Assembly: GCA_964246745.1 (NCBI GenBank)
Contig: CAXTRK010000009.1
Location: 33,622 to 97,621 of the forward strand
DNA: 64,000 nucleotides
Direction of reading: 5' to 3'
Source of the DNA: Lichenicoccus sp964246745
Lineage (GTDB): Bacteria; Pseudomonadota; Alphaproteobacteria; Acetobacterales; Acetobacteraceae
Every line of letters starts with the position of its first letter. Within the stretch, counting starts at the first letter, position 1. Both the position numbers and the translations under genes were made by a program. A model generated the notes under the pieces. That model was not told the DNA's origin. It saw nothing but the letters and a program-made list of their open reading frames with translations, and ran no database searches. This document shows, in pieces, positions 9,349 through 17,672 of the stretch.

Positions 9349-11847
9349 TCAGCTATCCTCCATTCGACGACTGATTGGCGGTGTTGCGCATAGCCCCTGC
9401 CACTCGCGCTCGATGCGGGCAAGCTCATGACGCAGCCTGTGCAGCAGGACGGGTCCGGCGGTCGCGAGCGTGGCTTCTGTCATGTCGCGGGCGGCGGCGC
9501 CGTCCAGGAGAGCGGTGGCGCCGAGATTGGCGGCGCCGCTGCACAGCGCATGCAGCTCGAAGCGAAAGCCTGCCATGTCCCGCGCTTCAACCGCGTTCTG
9601 GATGCGACCGATAAGAACGTCCGAGCCGGTGACGAAGTCCTCGAGCAGACTGGCGACAAAATCCTCGCCGCCGAGCGATCGCAGCTCGGCGAGCACACCG
9701 GGATCCAGGCACGGGAGGCGGCTCGCGAACCGCGGATGATCGGTGATACGCGCAAGCTCCTTGCCGCTTGCGGGTGACGCGGGTCGCACCAGCTCTTCGA
9801 TCTTGGCCGCGAGCCGGGCCGGCGTGAACGGCTTGGTGATACAGCCATCCATGCCGGCTTCCACGCACCGGGCTTCAGTCTCGGCGGTGGCATCCGCGGT
9901 CAGGGCGATGATCGGCATCGGCTGGTCAGGCGACGCGCCGAGCCGGAACAGACGCGTAGCCTCCAGACCGTTCATCACCGGCATGTTGACATCCATGAGC
10001 ACGACGTCGAATGGCTGGGCTTCCATGGCGTCGAGCGCCTGCCCGCCGTTCAGGGCCATGGTCACGCGGTGACCGGAGCGTTCCAGGATCCGTCCGAGCA
10101 CCTGACGATTGATGGCATTGTCGTCCGCGACCAGAACGTGCAGGCGTGCAAAGCCGATCGCCTTCTGGCGCCGGGCGTCGTTGCTCTCCTGGTTCGATTT
10201 GCCGGCTGACGGCTTGTTGGTGGCGGCGATCGCCCACAGGCAGGCACGCCTCAGAGTTTCCGCGGGAGCGGGGATTGCCATCGCGGTGACAAAGCGCCGC
10301 CTCAGCGTCTCCCGGCACTCGGACAGGCTGGCGGGACTGGCGAGCAGCACGCATGGCATCACCCCACGCGGATCGATCTGCTCCAGGATCGCGCAGTCCG
10401 CGGCCAGATCGCCGGCCGCGTCACGCCTGTAGAGAAACAGGATTTCTTCCAGGCCTTCCGGCGAAGGCGCATCCCGCAAGGTTTGCAGCGCGCCCACATG
10501 CCGCACGGCCAGGCCCTGCGCGCGAAGCGCCACACCAATGGCCTCCGCGAGAGCCGTCTCGTCGCAGAGCAGCACGGCCGCAGCACCCGGCCTGATGACC
10601 GTGCTGTCCGTGCTGCCCTCATGCTGCTCTGCCTCGCCGCACCTGGCCGTGAACCAGAATGTGCTGCCCTGTCCGGCCGCGCTTTCGACGCCGATCTCGC
10701 CACCCATCAGGGTCACGAGCTGGCGGCAAAGCGCCAGGCCGAGCCCGGAGCCGCCAAACCTGTCGAGGATGCTGGCATCCGCCTGTGAGAACACGTCGAA
10801 GATGCGCGCCTGCGCCTCGTCAGCGACGCCGATGCCGGTGTCGCTGACCTCGAAGCGAAGCTTTGCGGGCTGGGCGCTGGTCTGCGGTTCGAGCGCGACG
10901 GCGATGCAGATTCCGCCGGTCTCGGTGAACTTGACCGCGTTCGAGGCAAGATTGAGCAGAACCTCCATCAGGGTCTTGCGGCTGCCCATGATGCGAGGCG
11001 GCACCGAGGGAGCGGCATGAATCGAGACCCGCAATGATTTCAGCCGGGCCTGCATGGCGATGAGGTCGCGTATCTCAACCAGAAGAGCCGGCAAATCCAC
11101 CAGCTCGTGCGACAGCGGCATCAAGCCGGCTTCCGCGCGCGAAAAGTCGAGGATGCCGCCGATCAAGGAGAGCAGCGCCGCTGTCCCCGCGCGCGTGGCA
11201 GTGAACAGCGATTGCTGCTCATCGTCCAGCTTGGTGTCCTCGATCAGTGAGACCGAACCCAGGATCGCGTTCAGCGGCGTGCGCAGCTCATGGCTGATCG
11301 CGGCAAGGAACATGCTCTTTGCGCGGTTGGCCGCCTCAGCCTGCTCGCGTGCCCGCGACAGCTTGCTGATCAATGTGCTGCTGTAGGCGGGCAGCACAAG
11401 CAGCGCGAGCAACAGGCTGAGCGAGAGGGAAGGCTGGCTTGCCCAATAGGGCGTGGAGGCGACCACCGCGGCAAAGCCCAGGCACGACATCGCCGAGGCG
11501 AGGAACAGCGCCTGATTGCCGATCCTGAAGCCGTTGCCAAGAATCATCCAGAGATAGAGGGGAAACAACGCCGCCTCGCCGCCGCCGCCGAGATGCAGAG
11601 CGGCCGAGATCATGCCGACATCGGCGACGATGGCGCAGAACAGCGCCAGCTTGACCGGCCGGCGCGGGGCAAGGCGGGACCCGACGGTGAGCCCGAGACT
11701 GAACACCGTATAAAAGGTCAGACAAACATAGAGAAGCGCGCAGGCTCCGCATGCGAAGAAGTACAGGTAGGTCAGCACGGCAAACGCCAGCCGATTGAGG
11801 CTCATGTCCCGCACATGGCGGAGGCCGTCCGTCTGCACGCCGCTCAT
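9349..11847 (-). CDS. rpfC: RpfC-like hybrid sensor histidine kinase (TM-HK-REC-HPt)
   Basis: 832 residues. The first ~155 contain about five membrane segments with FPLYLWMILGNGFRIG, the layout of the RpfC input module. Then follow a dimerisation domain with phospho-acceptor His186 in SHELRTPLNA, an ATP-binding domain (NLASNAVKFT, DTGIGV, GGSGLGLALC), a degenerate receiver-like stretch without the Asp, a true receiver with Asp619 in MDVNMP, and a C-terminal HPt domain with His766 in ELHALCSG. RpfC senses DSF and relays phosphate through an internal His-Asp-His chain. Its ATG overlaps the stop of the upstream GGDEF-EAL gene (ATGA), so the two form an operon whose output is probably cyclic-di-GMP. 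It converges on the rpfF-like gene. Direct binding of DSF is inferred from architecture and context. Confidence 0.88.
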   Translation of the reverse strand: MSGVQTDGLRHVRDMSLNRLAFAVLTYLYFFACGACALLYVCLTFYTVFSLGLTVGSRLAPRRPVKLALFCAIVADVGMISAALHLGGGGEAALFPLYLWMILGNGFRIGNQALFLASAMSCLGFAAVVASTPYWASQPSLSLSLLLALLVLPAYSSTLISKLSRAREQAEAANRAKSMFLAAISHELRTPLNAILGSVSLIEDTKLDDEQQSLFTATRAGTAALLSLIGGILDFSRAEAGLMPLSHELVDLPALLVEIRDLIAMQARLKSLRVSIHAAPSVPPRIMGSRKTLMEVLLNLASNAVKFTETGGICIAVALEPQTSAQPAKLRFEVSDTGIGVADEAQARIFDVFSQADASILDRFGGSGLGLALCRQLVTLMGGEIGVESAAGQGSTFWFTARCGEAEQHEGSTDSTVIRPGAAAVLLCDETALAEAIGVALRAQGLAVRHVGALQTLRDAPSPEGLEEILFLYRRDAAGDLAADCAILEQIDPRGVMPCVLLASPASLSECRETLRRRFVTAMAIPAPAETLRRACLWAIAATNKPSAGKSNQESNDARRQKAIGFARLHVLVADDNAINRQVLGRILERSGHRVTMALNGGQALDAMEAQPFDVVLMDVNMPVMNGLEATRLFRLGASPDQPMPIIALTADATAETEARCVEAGMDGCITKPFTPARLAAKIEELVRPASPASGKELARITDHPRFASRLPCLDPGVLAELRSLGGEDFVASLLEDFVTGSDVLIGRIQNAVEARDMAGFRFELHALCSGAANLGATALLDGAAARDMTEATLATAGPVLLHRLRHELARIEREWQGLCATPPISRRMEDS

Positions 11848-14000
11848 AGCGTCGCGTCGGCCAATCCGAGCAGCGCCCTTTCGCGAACCAGGATCTCCTC
11901 AAGCTCCCGCGCCGGCACCGGTCGGCTGAAATAATAGCCCTGGATTTCATCGCAGCCTTCGCCCATCAGCGTGCTGAGCTGGGTGACCGTCTCCACGCCC
12001 TCGGCCAGAACGGTCATGCCGAGACTGTGGCCCAGAGTGATGATCGCGCGCACGATCGCCGTATTCTGGCTCTGGGTGCCGAGATCCTGCACGAAGGCGC
12101 GATCGATCTTGAGACGATCGATCGGAAAATTCTTCACATAGTTCAAGGACGAGTAGCCCATGCCGAAATCGTCGATGGCGATCTGCACGCCAAGCGCGCG
12201 CAAAGAGGCAAGCGTCGAGGCGGCCTGTTCCACGTTCTTGATGAGGTCGCCCTCGGTAAGCTCGAACTCCAGCAAGGTTGGATCCAAACCGGTTTGCACG
12301 AGGATCTCGCTCACGGTGCCGACGACGTTCAGGCTGTCGAGCTCGATCGGCGATAGATTGACCGCGACGCGCACACGCGGCAAGCCGCTCGCATGCCATG
12401 CGGCGGCCTCGGCACAGGCGCGGTTCAGCACCCAGCTATCGATCTGCCCGAGCAGGCCGCTCTCCTTGGCCGATGGCAGAAACTCACCCGGCATCAGCAG
12501 TCCATGGCCGGGCCGGTTCCAACGCAGCAGCGCCTCGACGCCGCTGATCCGGCCGGACCTGGAGGTCACCTGCGGCTGGTAGTGCAGCACAAATTCATCG
12601 GCCGCCAAGGCCCGCCTCAGATCCGCCTTGATGGCAATGGCGCGGCCGACACGCTCGTTCAGGTCCGGCACGAACCGCCTGAAGCCGCAGCGTCCTTCCG
12701 CCTTGGTCTGATACATCGCAAGGTCGGCATTGCGCAGCAGCTCCTCCACCTTGGAGCCGTCGCTTGGATAAAGCGCGATGCCGATGCTGCAACTGATCAG
12801 CACTTCCTCCTCGCCAAGGCGGAAGGGGGCGCGAATGCTGCGCACGATGCGCCCCGCCAGCATCTCGGGCGCGTCGCCCACGATGCGCTCCTGCAGCACC
12901 GCGAACTCGTCGCCGCCAAGACGGGCGACCAGATCGTCCGGGCCGACCGTCTCGATCAGGCGCTTGGCGACCTCCTTGAGCAGCACGTCGCCACGCTGGT
13001 GGCCGAGCCGGTCGTTGGCTTCCTTGAAATCGTCAAGATCGATGAAATGCAACGCAAGCAGCGCCTCGCCGCGGGGCGCCGCATCCAGGCGGCGTTCGAT
13101 CCGTTCACGCAGCAGCAGGCGATTCGGCAGGTCGGTGAGCGGATCGTGGTTGGCCATATGCAGCAGGCGCTGCTCGGCGCGCTTGCGGTCGGTGATGTCA
13201 AGCGAGGTGGTCAGAACACAGGAGACCTTTTCAGTGCCGCTGCTCAGCGGCGCCTTGGTGGTGAGCAGGATGCGACGCGCGCCGCTCTGGTCGACCACCT
13301 CCTCCTCGAACCCGGGCAGCGCATTGCCGGTGCGAAAGACGATCTGGTCGAGCGACTGGCTGCTCCGCTCGTACTCCCCTCCGAACACCTGCGCCACGCT
13401 CTGTCCGACCAGCGCGGTGGGAGAATTGCCGGCGAGCCGCGCGTGCATCGCATTGACGAACACGTAGCGCCCGGCCCGGTCGGTGGCGCTGATGAAGGCA
13501 GGCACGGTGTCGATCACCTGCACCAGCGAATCGCGATTGTCGCGCACGAGCTGCTCACGCGAGCGCTCGCTCTTGCGCAAATCGATCTCGAGCTTCTCCG
13601 CGCGGTCCGCCAGCAGACGGTGCTGGTTGTGCATGCGCAGCATGTTGCGAGAGCGGGTGACGAACTCAGCGTGATCGACCGGGCTGCGCAGGAAGTCGGT
13701 CGCACCCGCTTCCAGCGCCGCAAGCCGGAAGGCGCGATCGTCATAAGCGGTGATCACCAACACCGGCACTTCCTCGCAGCCTGCGATCCTGCGGAAGCGG
13801 CGGGTGAACTCCGCTCCGTCGAAGGTCGGCATCTTGTAGTCGGTGATCACCAAATCCGGGGTGGTCTCCCGCGCCCACGACAAGGCGGCGGCGGGGTCGC
13901 TGAAGGCGTGCGCCGCGACGCGGTCGTTGATGGTGCCGGCGAGCCGGGCATAGATGGTCCGGTTGCTCGCCCGGTCATCGAGAATGGCAATCAAGGTCAC
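11844..14000 (-). CDS. Response regulator with PAS, GGDEF and EAL domains (c-di-GMP turnover)
   Basis: GTG start at 14000 begins the receiver strand TLIAILDD; a longer upstream extension exists but is non-homologous in character. 718 residues: receiver ~1-120 with phospho-acceptor Asp54 (VITDYKMP), PAS ~155-275, GGDEF domain with GGDEF intact at 362-366, and EAL domain ~455-710. The EAL domain keeps GVEALLRW, VNLSPIE, ELTEGD, DDFGMGYSS, LKIDRAF and AEGVET, so both diguanylate cyclase and phosphodiesterase activities look possible. No RxxD inhibitory site precedes GGDEF. It is the first gene of an operon with the RpfC-like kinase, placing it where Xanthomonas uses the HD-GYP protein RpfG. The His766 to Asp54 phosphotransfer is the simplest model (inference). 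Confidence 0.9.
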   Translation of the reverse strand: MTLIAILDDRASNRTIYARLAGTINDRVAAHAFSDPAAALSWARETTPDLVITDYKMPTFDGAEFTRRFRRIAGCEEVPVLVITAYDDRAFRLAALEAGATDFLRSPVDHAEFVTRSRNMLRMHNQHRLLADRAEKLEIDLRKSERSREQLVRDNRDSLVQVIDTVPAFISATDRAGRYVFVNAMHARLAGNSPTALVGQSVAQVFGGEYERSSQSLDQIVFRTGNALPGFEEEVVDQSGARRILLTTKAPLSSGTEKVSCVLTTSLDITDRKRAEQRLLHMANHDPLTDLPNRLLLRERIERRLDAAPRGEALLALHFIDLDDFKEANDRLGHQRGDVLLKEVAKRLIETVGPDDLVARLGGDEFAVLQERIVGDAPEMLAGRIVRSIRAPFRLGEEEVLISCSIGIALYPSDGSKVEELLRNADLAMYQTKAEGRCGFRRFVPDLNERVGRAIAIKADLRRALAADEFVLHYQPQVTSRSGRISGVEALLRWNRPGHGLLMPGEFLPSAKESGLLGQIDSWVLNRACAEAAAWHASGLPRVRVAVNLSPIELDSLNVVGTVSEILVQTGLDPTLLEFELTEGDLIKNVEQAASTLASLRALGVQIAIDDFGMGYSSLNYVKNFPIDRLKIDRAFVQDLGTQSQNTAIVRAIITLGHSLGMTVLAEGVETVTQLSTLMGEGCDEIQGYYFSRPVPARELEEILVRERALLGLADATL

Positions 14001-14203
14001 GGCCGTAAGCGTCCCGCCGGCTTGCGCCCTATCTGTCCAATCATCGGCGCCATGCCATCCTTGTGAAAGAAGCATAATGCCACTGGTGCGCTCCGAAGCA
14101 TTAACAATTATGCCGGGTCCACGCCGGCGCATCATACTAGTTCCTGTTTTGTTCTTGACGATGGCAACTCTCACGGACACAGTCGGGTCACGTCAAGCAG
14201 CGA
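14001..14203. promoter_or_regulatory. Divergent intergenic region between the GGDEF-EAL operon and the radical SAM gene
   Basis: About 200 bp separating divergent genes; it should hold both promoters. It is AT-richer around 14070-14165 (runs such as TTAACAATTATG and TTCCTGTTTTG) but I could not fix convincing -35/-10 pairs by eye. Confidence 0.35.
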
Positions 14204-15322
14204 ATGGGGATGGGGCGAATGCCGGTGCCAGCGATACGAAGAGGGCGTGGCGTGTCCGAAAACTGCGCCAACCGCTATGAACGCCTGGCAGCGACGCCGT
14301 TCGACGACGGCTGGGGCAGCATCGCCGAAGACACCCTGGCGCCGCCGCCGCGTGCGACCACGCTCACGCGCGACGCGAGCCGCGGCGCGCTGTCGTGGAA
14401 CAGTTCGCCTGATCTTGGCTTCGATCGCGCGATCAATCCGTATCGCGGCTGTGAGCATGGCTGCGTCTATTGCTACGCGCGCCCGAGCCACGCTTATCTC
14501 GGCTACTCGCCCGGTCTCGATTTCGAGACCAGGCTCACGTACAAGCCGGAGATTGCCACACTGCTGGAACGCGAACTGCGCAAGCCAGGCTACGCGCCGC
14601 GTCCGATCGCGCTCGGCTCCAATACCGATCCCTATCAGCCGGTCGAACGCACTTTGTCGCTGACCCGGTCGGTGCTGGAAGTGCTGGAACGTTTTGGCCA
14701 TCCGCTCAGCATCGTCACCAAGTCGGCCGGCGTCACACGCGACCTCGATATCCTGTCGCGTATGGCCGAACGCGGTCTGGTGCGTGTCTGGCTTTCGGTG
14801 ACCACGCTCGACGCGGGCTTGGCACGCCGCATGGAACCGCGCGCGGCGACACCACAGCGCAGGCTTTGGGCGGTGGCGGCGCTTGCCGCAGCCGGGGTGC
14901 CGTGCGGCGTGCTGGCGGCGCCGATGATCCCCGGCCTGAACGACATCAAGCTTGAACGGATTGTTCAGGCCTCGCACGACGCCGGCGCCAGCACGGCTGG
15001 CTATGCGCTGCTGCGCCTGCCGCTTGAGCTGCGGCAGATGTTCGAGACCTGGCTGCGTCAGCATTATCCGGACCGTGCGCAACACGTGCTCAACCTGATC
15101 CGCGAGACCCGCGCCGGCGCGCTCAACGACAGCCGTTTCGGACACCGCTTCCGCGGACAGGGAGTCTATGCCGATCTGCTCGCGCAACGCTTCGCGCGCG
15201 TTGCGCGCCGCCTTGGAATGGCCGAACCCACCCCGCTCGCGACGGCGCATTTCGCGCCGCCTCCGCCGGCTTGGGCCGCGGCCGGCAAGGCGGGTCACTC
15301 AGCGCAGATGGCGCTGTTCTGA
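14204..15322 (+). CDS. PA0069-family radical SAM protein
   Basis: 372 residues. The radical SAM cluster motif CEHGCVYC places Cys83, Cys87 and Cys90 to bind the 4Fe-4S cluster that cleaves S-adenosylmethionine. The surrounding NPYRGCEHGCVYCYARPSH, the GSNTDPYQPVER stretch and the C-terminal half match the PA0069/Rv2578c family, relatives of SplB whose substrate is not known to me. ATG 14204 is the first start; an ATG at 14219 is also possible. It stands alone on the plus strand, divergent from the c-di-GMP/RpfC operon. The C-terminal ~30 residues are Pro/Ala-rich and probably disordered. Confidence 0.9.
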   Translation: MGMGRMPVPAIRRGRGVSENCANRYERLAATPFDDGWGSIAEDTLAPPPRATTLTRDASRGALSWNSSPDLGFDRAINPYRGCEHGCVYCYARPSHAYLGYSPGLDFETRLTYKPEIATLLERELRKPGYAPRPIALGSNTDPYQPVERTLSLTRSVLEVLERFGHPLSIVTKSAGVTRDLDILSRMAERGLVRVWLSVTTLDAGLARRMEPRAATPQRRLWAVAALAAAGVPCGVLAAPMIPGLNDIKLERIVQASHDAGASTAGYALLRLPLELRQMFETWLRQHYPDRAQHVLNLIRETRAGALNDSRFGHRFRGQGVYADLLAQRFARVARRLGMAEPTPLATAHFAPPPPAWAAAGKAGHSAQMALF

Positions 15323-15612
15323 TCAGGCCGCTGCTTGACGGGCCGGCGCCGGCCGTTTCGGATGGGCCAGCGACGAGGCGACGACCACCTCCACGAAGCT
15401 GTCGTCGCTGCGGACCGGCGGCAGGGCCAAAGCCGCGTCTCCATTGGTCCAGCGCACGCTGCCTTCCAGGCCATGCCAGCCGTCATAGCCCAGGCCGCCG
15501 CCATAGCCGCCGGCGGTGACGCTCGAGGCACTCCCCCTGCCGCGGTGATCGCGTCGGCGTTGAGCGGGAAGAATGAAATTCCGTCCGCTCCGTTGCCGCC
15601 GCCTGAGTAATA
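15323..15612 (-). pseudogene. Decayed fragment with L-type-lectin-like sequence
   Basis: No complete gene is present between the radical SAM gene and the CDF gene. Reading the minus strand, one frame gives SGGGNGADGISFFPLNADA. A frame shift near 15530 then continues with TAGGYGGGLGYDGWHGLEG and RWTNGDAALALP before a stop at 15323. The GADGISFF ... GGYGGGLGY spacing resembles bacterial legume-lectin-like (L-type) domains, while the C-terminal part looks like a different tail, so this may be an internally deleted and frameshifted remnant. The fragment begins at a 26-bp palindrome that could mark a recombination or insertion scar. The lectin assignment rests on a short match. Confidence 0.4.
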
Positions 15613-15631
15613 CCAACGGCCGTTGGTATTA
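15606..15631. repeat. Perfect 26-bp palindrome
   Basis: GTAATACCAACGG followed directly by its exact reverse complement, centred between 15618 and 15619, with no loop. It lies between convergent genes, 45 bp from the end of the CDF gene and at the edge of the decayed lectin-like fragment. It has no T-tract, so it is not a clear intrinsic terminator. It may be a repetitive extragenic palindrome or a protein-binding site. Confidence 0.8.
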
Positions 15632-15676
15632 CCGAATCCGTTGCGGAATTGTACCGTACTGAGCGCGTCCCGGGAT

Positions 15677-16582
15677 TCAAGTCAGCATCACCACGTCCGT
15701 GCGTTTGGCCTTCTGCTCCGGTTCGATGTGGATGTTGATCAGCGCATCGCCCAGGGCGCCGCGCAGCGCCGCTTCGACGCGGTCGCAGATCTCGTGGGCG
15801 GTCTGCACCGCCATCTGCGACGGCACCACCAGGTGGAACTCGATGAAGGTCATGGCCCCGACGCAGCGTGTGCGTATGTCGTGCGCCTCGATCGCCCCCT
15901 CCGCGCTCTCGGCGATCACGCGGCGGATCTGGTCCACGGCGCGTGGATCGGTGACCTCGTCCATCAGGCCGCCGACCGAGCTGCGCACCAGATTGGTGCC
16001 GATGCGCAGGATGTTGAGCGCGACCAATGCCGCCAGCAACGGGTCGAGCCGCAGCCAGCCGGTCAGCGGCACCAGGGTAAAGCCGGCCAGCAGTCCCGCC
16101 GATGTCCAGACGTCGGACATCAGGTGGCGGCCGCCCGCGGCGAGCGCCGGCGAGCGACGGATGCGGCCGACGCGGATCAAGATGATCGCCCACAACCAGT
16201 TCAACGCGCTGGCGCCGGCGTTGAGCGCGATCCCCTCGGCGGGCGCCGTCGGATGGTGCGGATGCTGCCAGCCGAGCCAGGCCTGGCGCGCAATCGCGAA
16301 TGCGGTCAGCAGCACCAGCGTGCCTTCGGCCACGGCGGAGAGATATTCCGCCTTGTAGTGGCCGTAGGGATGGTTCGCGTCGGCCGGACGCGTGCTGACG
16401 GAGAGCGCGAGCAGGCCGCCGCCGGCGGCGACCACGTTGATGACGCATTCGATGGCGTCCGAATAGAGCGCCACGCTGCCGGTCGCGACATAGGCCGCGA
16501 ACTTCAATCCGAGCACGACCAGGCTGACCAGCAGAGTGACACAGCCGAGCCTGACGAGCGGACTGAATGGGAGCGGGCTCAT
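15677..16582 (-). CDS. Cation diffusion facilitator (CDF) metal exporter
   Basis: 301 residues from ATG 16582 (MSPLPFSPLVRLG). About six membrane segments are followed by a cytoplasmic ferredoxin-like domain. Zinc-site signatures: LYSDAIECVIN in helix 2, HPYGHYKAEYL after helix 3, and HLMSDVWTSAG in helix 5. This layout matches the FieF/MMT1-like branch. CDF proteins exchange Zn2+, Fe2+ or related ions for protons to remove excess metal; the specific metal is not readable. It lies 10 bp downstream of another CDF gene of a different branch, so both are probably co-transcribed as a metal-resistance pair. Confidence 0.9.
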   Translation of the reverse strand: MSPLPFSPLVRLGCVTLLVSLVVLGLKFAAYVATGSVALYSDAIECVINVVAAGGGLLALSVSTRPADANHPYGHYKAEYLSAVAEGTLVLLTAFAIARQAWLGWQHPHHPTAPAEGIALNAGASALNWLWAIILIRVGRIRRSPALAAGGRHLMSDVWTSAGLLAGFTLVPLTGWLRLDPLLAALVALNILRIGTNLVRSSVGGLMDEVTDPRAVDQIRRVIAESAEGAIEAHDIRTRCVGAMTFIEFHLVVPSQMAVQTAHEICDRVEAALRGALGDALINIHIEPEQKAKRTDVVMLT

Positions 16583-16592
16583 CAGCGGCCGC

Positions 16593-17558
16593 TCAGAGCG
16601 CCCCGTCGGCGGCCTGCGGGCAGCGTCCATCGCCGCCATGCTCGATCTGAAACGTCGCGTGATCGATGCCGTACTGCCGGGATAGCTCCTCGGAGGTCCG
16701 ACGCATCAGCGCGTCATCGACCGTGCAGCCTGGACGCACCAGATGCGCGGTGAGCGCGGTCTCGGTGGTCGACATGCCCCAGATATGCAGATCGTGCAGA
16801 TCAACGACTCCGGGCAGGCGGCGCAGGAAACGCTCCACCGCCATGCGGTCGATGCCGGCAGGCACCGCGTCGAGCGCCAGATCGAGCGACTGGCGCAACA
16901 GCGACCAGGTGGCCCAGACGATCACTCCCGCCATCAGCAGACTTGCGGCCGGATCAACCCAGAGCGGGCCCTGGAGCCAGATCACCGCCCCCGCCGCCAC
17001 CACGGCGGCCGCCATCAACGCATCAGAGGCCATGTGCACGAAGGTCGCGCGCAGATTGAGGTCGCGGCCGGAGCCGGACATGAACAGCAGCGCGGTGCCG
17101 CCGTTCACCAGGATGCCGATGCCGGCCACGATCATCACGGTCGCGCCAGCGACAGGCGCCGGGTGGATCAGGCGCAGGATCGCCTCCCACGCAATGCCGC
17201 CGGTGACCAGCAGCAGGATGATCGCGTTGCTCAATGCCGACAGGATCGAAGAGCGGCGCAGCCCATAGGTGAAACGCCGGGATGGACGCCTGCGCGCGAG
17301 AGAGGCGGCCACCCAGGCGGTGCCGAGCCCGAGCACGTCGCTCAGATTGTGGCCGGCATCCGCCAGCAGCGCCGTCGAATGGGCGAGCACGCCGCAGCAC
17401 GCCTCGGCGCCGAGATAGCCGCCGTTGAGCGCGATGCCGACCGCGAATGCACGGCCGAAGCTGGCCGGAGCGTGCGTATGCCCCTGTCCGTGCGTATGCC
17501 CCCGTCCTTGCGGATGATCGTGATGCGTGTGCGCCATTGTCCTGTCGCCGGAAACCAT
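16593..17558 (-). CDS. CzcD/ZitB-type cation efflux protein
   Basis: About 321 residues. The His-rich N-terminus (HTHHDHPQGRGHTHGQGHTH) is typical of CzcD/ZitB zinc exporters. Six membrane segments carry the metal-site HxxxD pairs ADAGHNLSDVLG (helix 2) and HMASDALMA (helix 5). The C-terminal domain has DLHDLHIWGMSTTE, the usual CzcD signature. Start could be ATG 17558 or the inner ATG 17537 (MAHTHHDH); both have weak purine-rich leaders, and the inner one fits family N-termini better. It is the first gene of the two-gene CDF unit. Likely substrate Zn2+ (also Cd2+/Co2+ in relatives). Confidence 0.92.
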   Translation of the reverse strand: MVSGDRTMAHTHHDHPQGRGHTHGQGHTHAPASFGRAFAVGIALNGGYLGAEACCGVLAHSTALLADAGHNLSDVLGLGTAWVAASLARRRPSRRFTYGLRRSSILSALSNAIILLLVTGGIAWEAILRLIHPAPVAGATVMIVAGIGILVNGGTALLFMSGSGRDLNLRATFVHMASDALMAAAVVAAGAVIWLQGPLWVDPAASLLMAGVIVWATWSLLRQSLDLALDAVPAGIDRMAVERFLRRLPGVVDLHDLHIWGMSTTETALTAHLVRPGCTVDDALMRRTSEELSRQYGIDHATFQIEHGGDGRCPQAADGAL

Positions 17559-17672
17559 ACCAGCCTCTCGATACGGGATCGTGCGCCCTGATGGTAGGCC
17601 GAAGCCACTGGACTGCCCGCCAGCCCGCTAGCCCAATAGCCCAACTGGGGCGGATGACGCTAAACAGCCGCG

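Noticed and set aside
12393..14066. 557-codon open frame on the plus strand
   Set aside because: Lies antisense to the REC-PAS-GGDEF-EAL gene, whose domains are unmistakable; it is a by-product of high GC and shows no domain.
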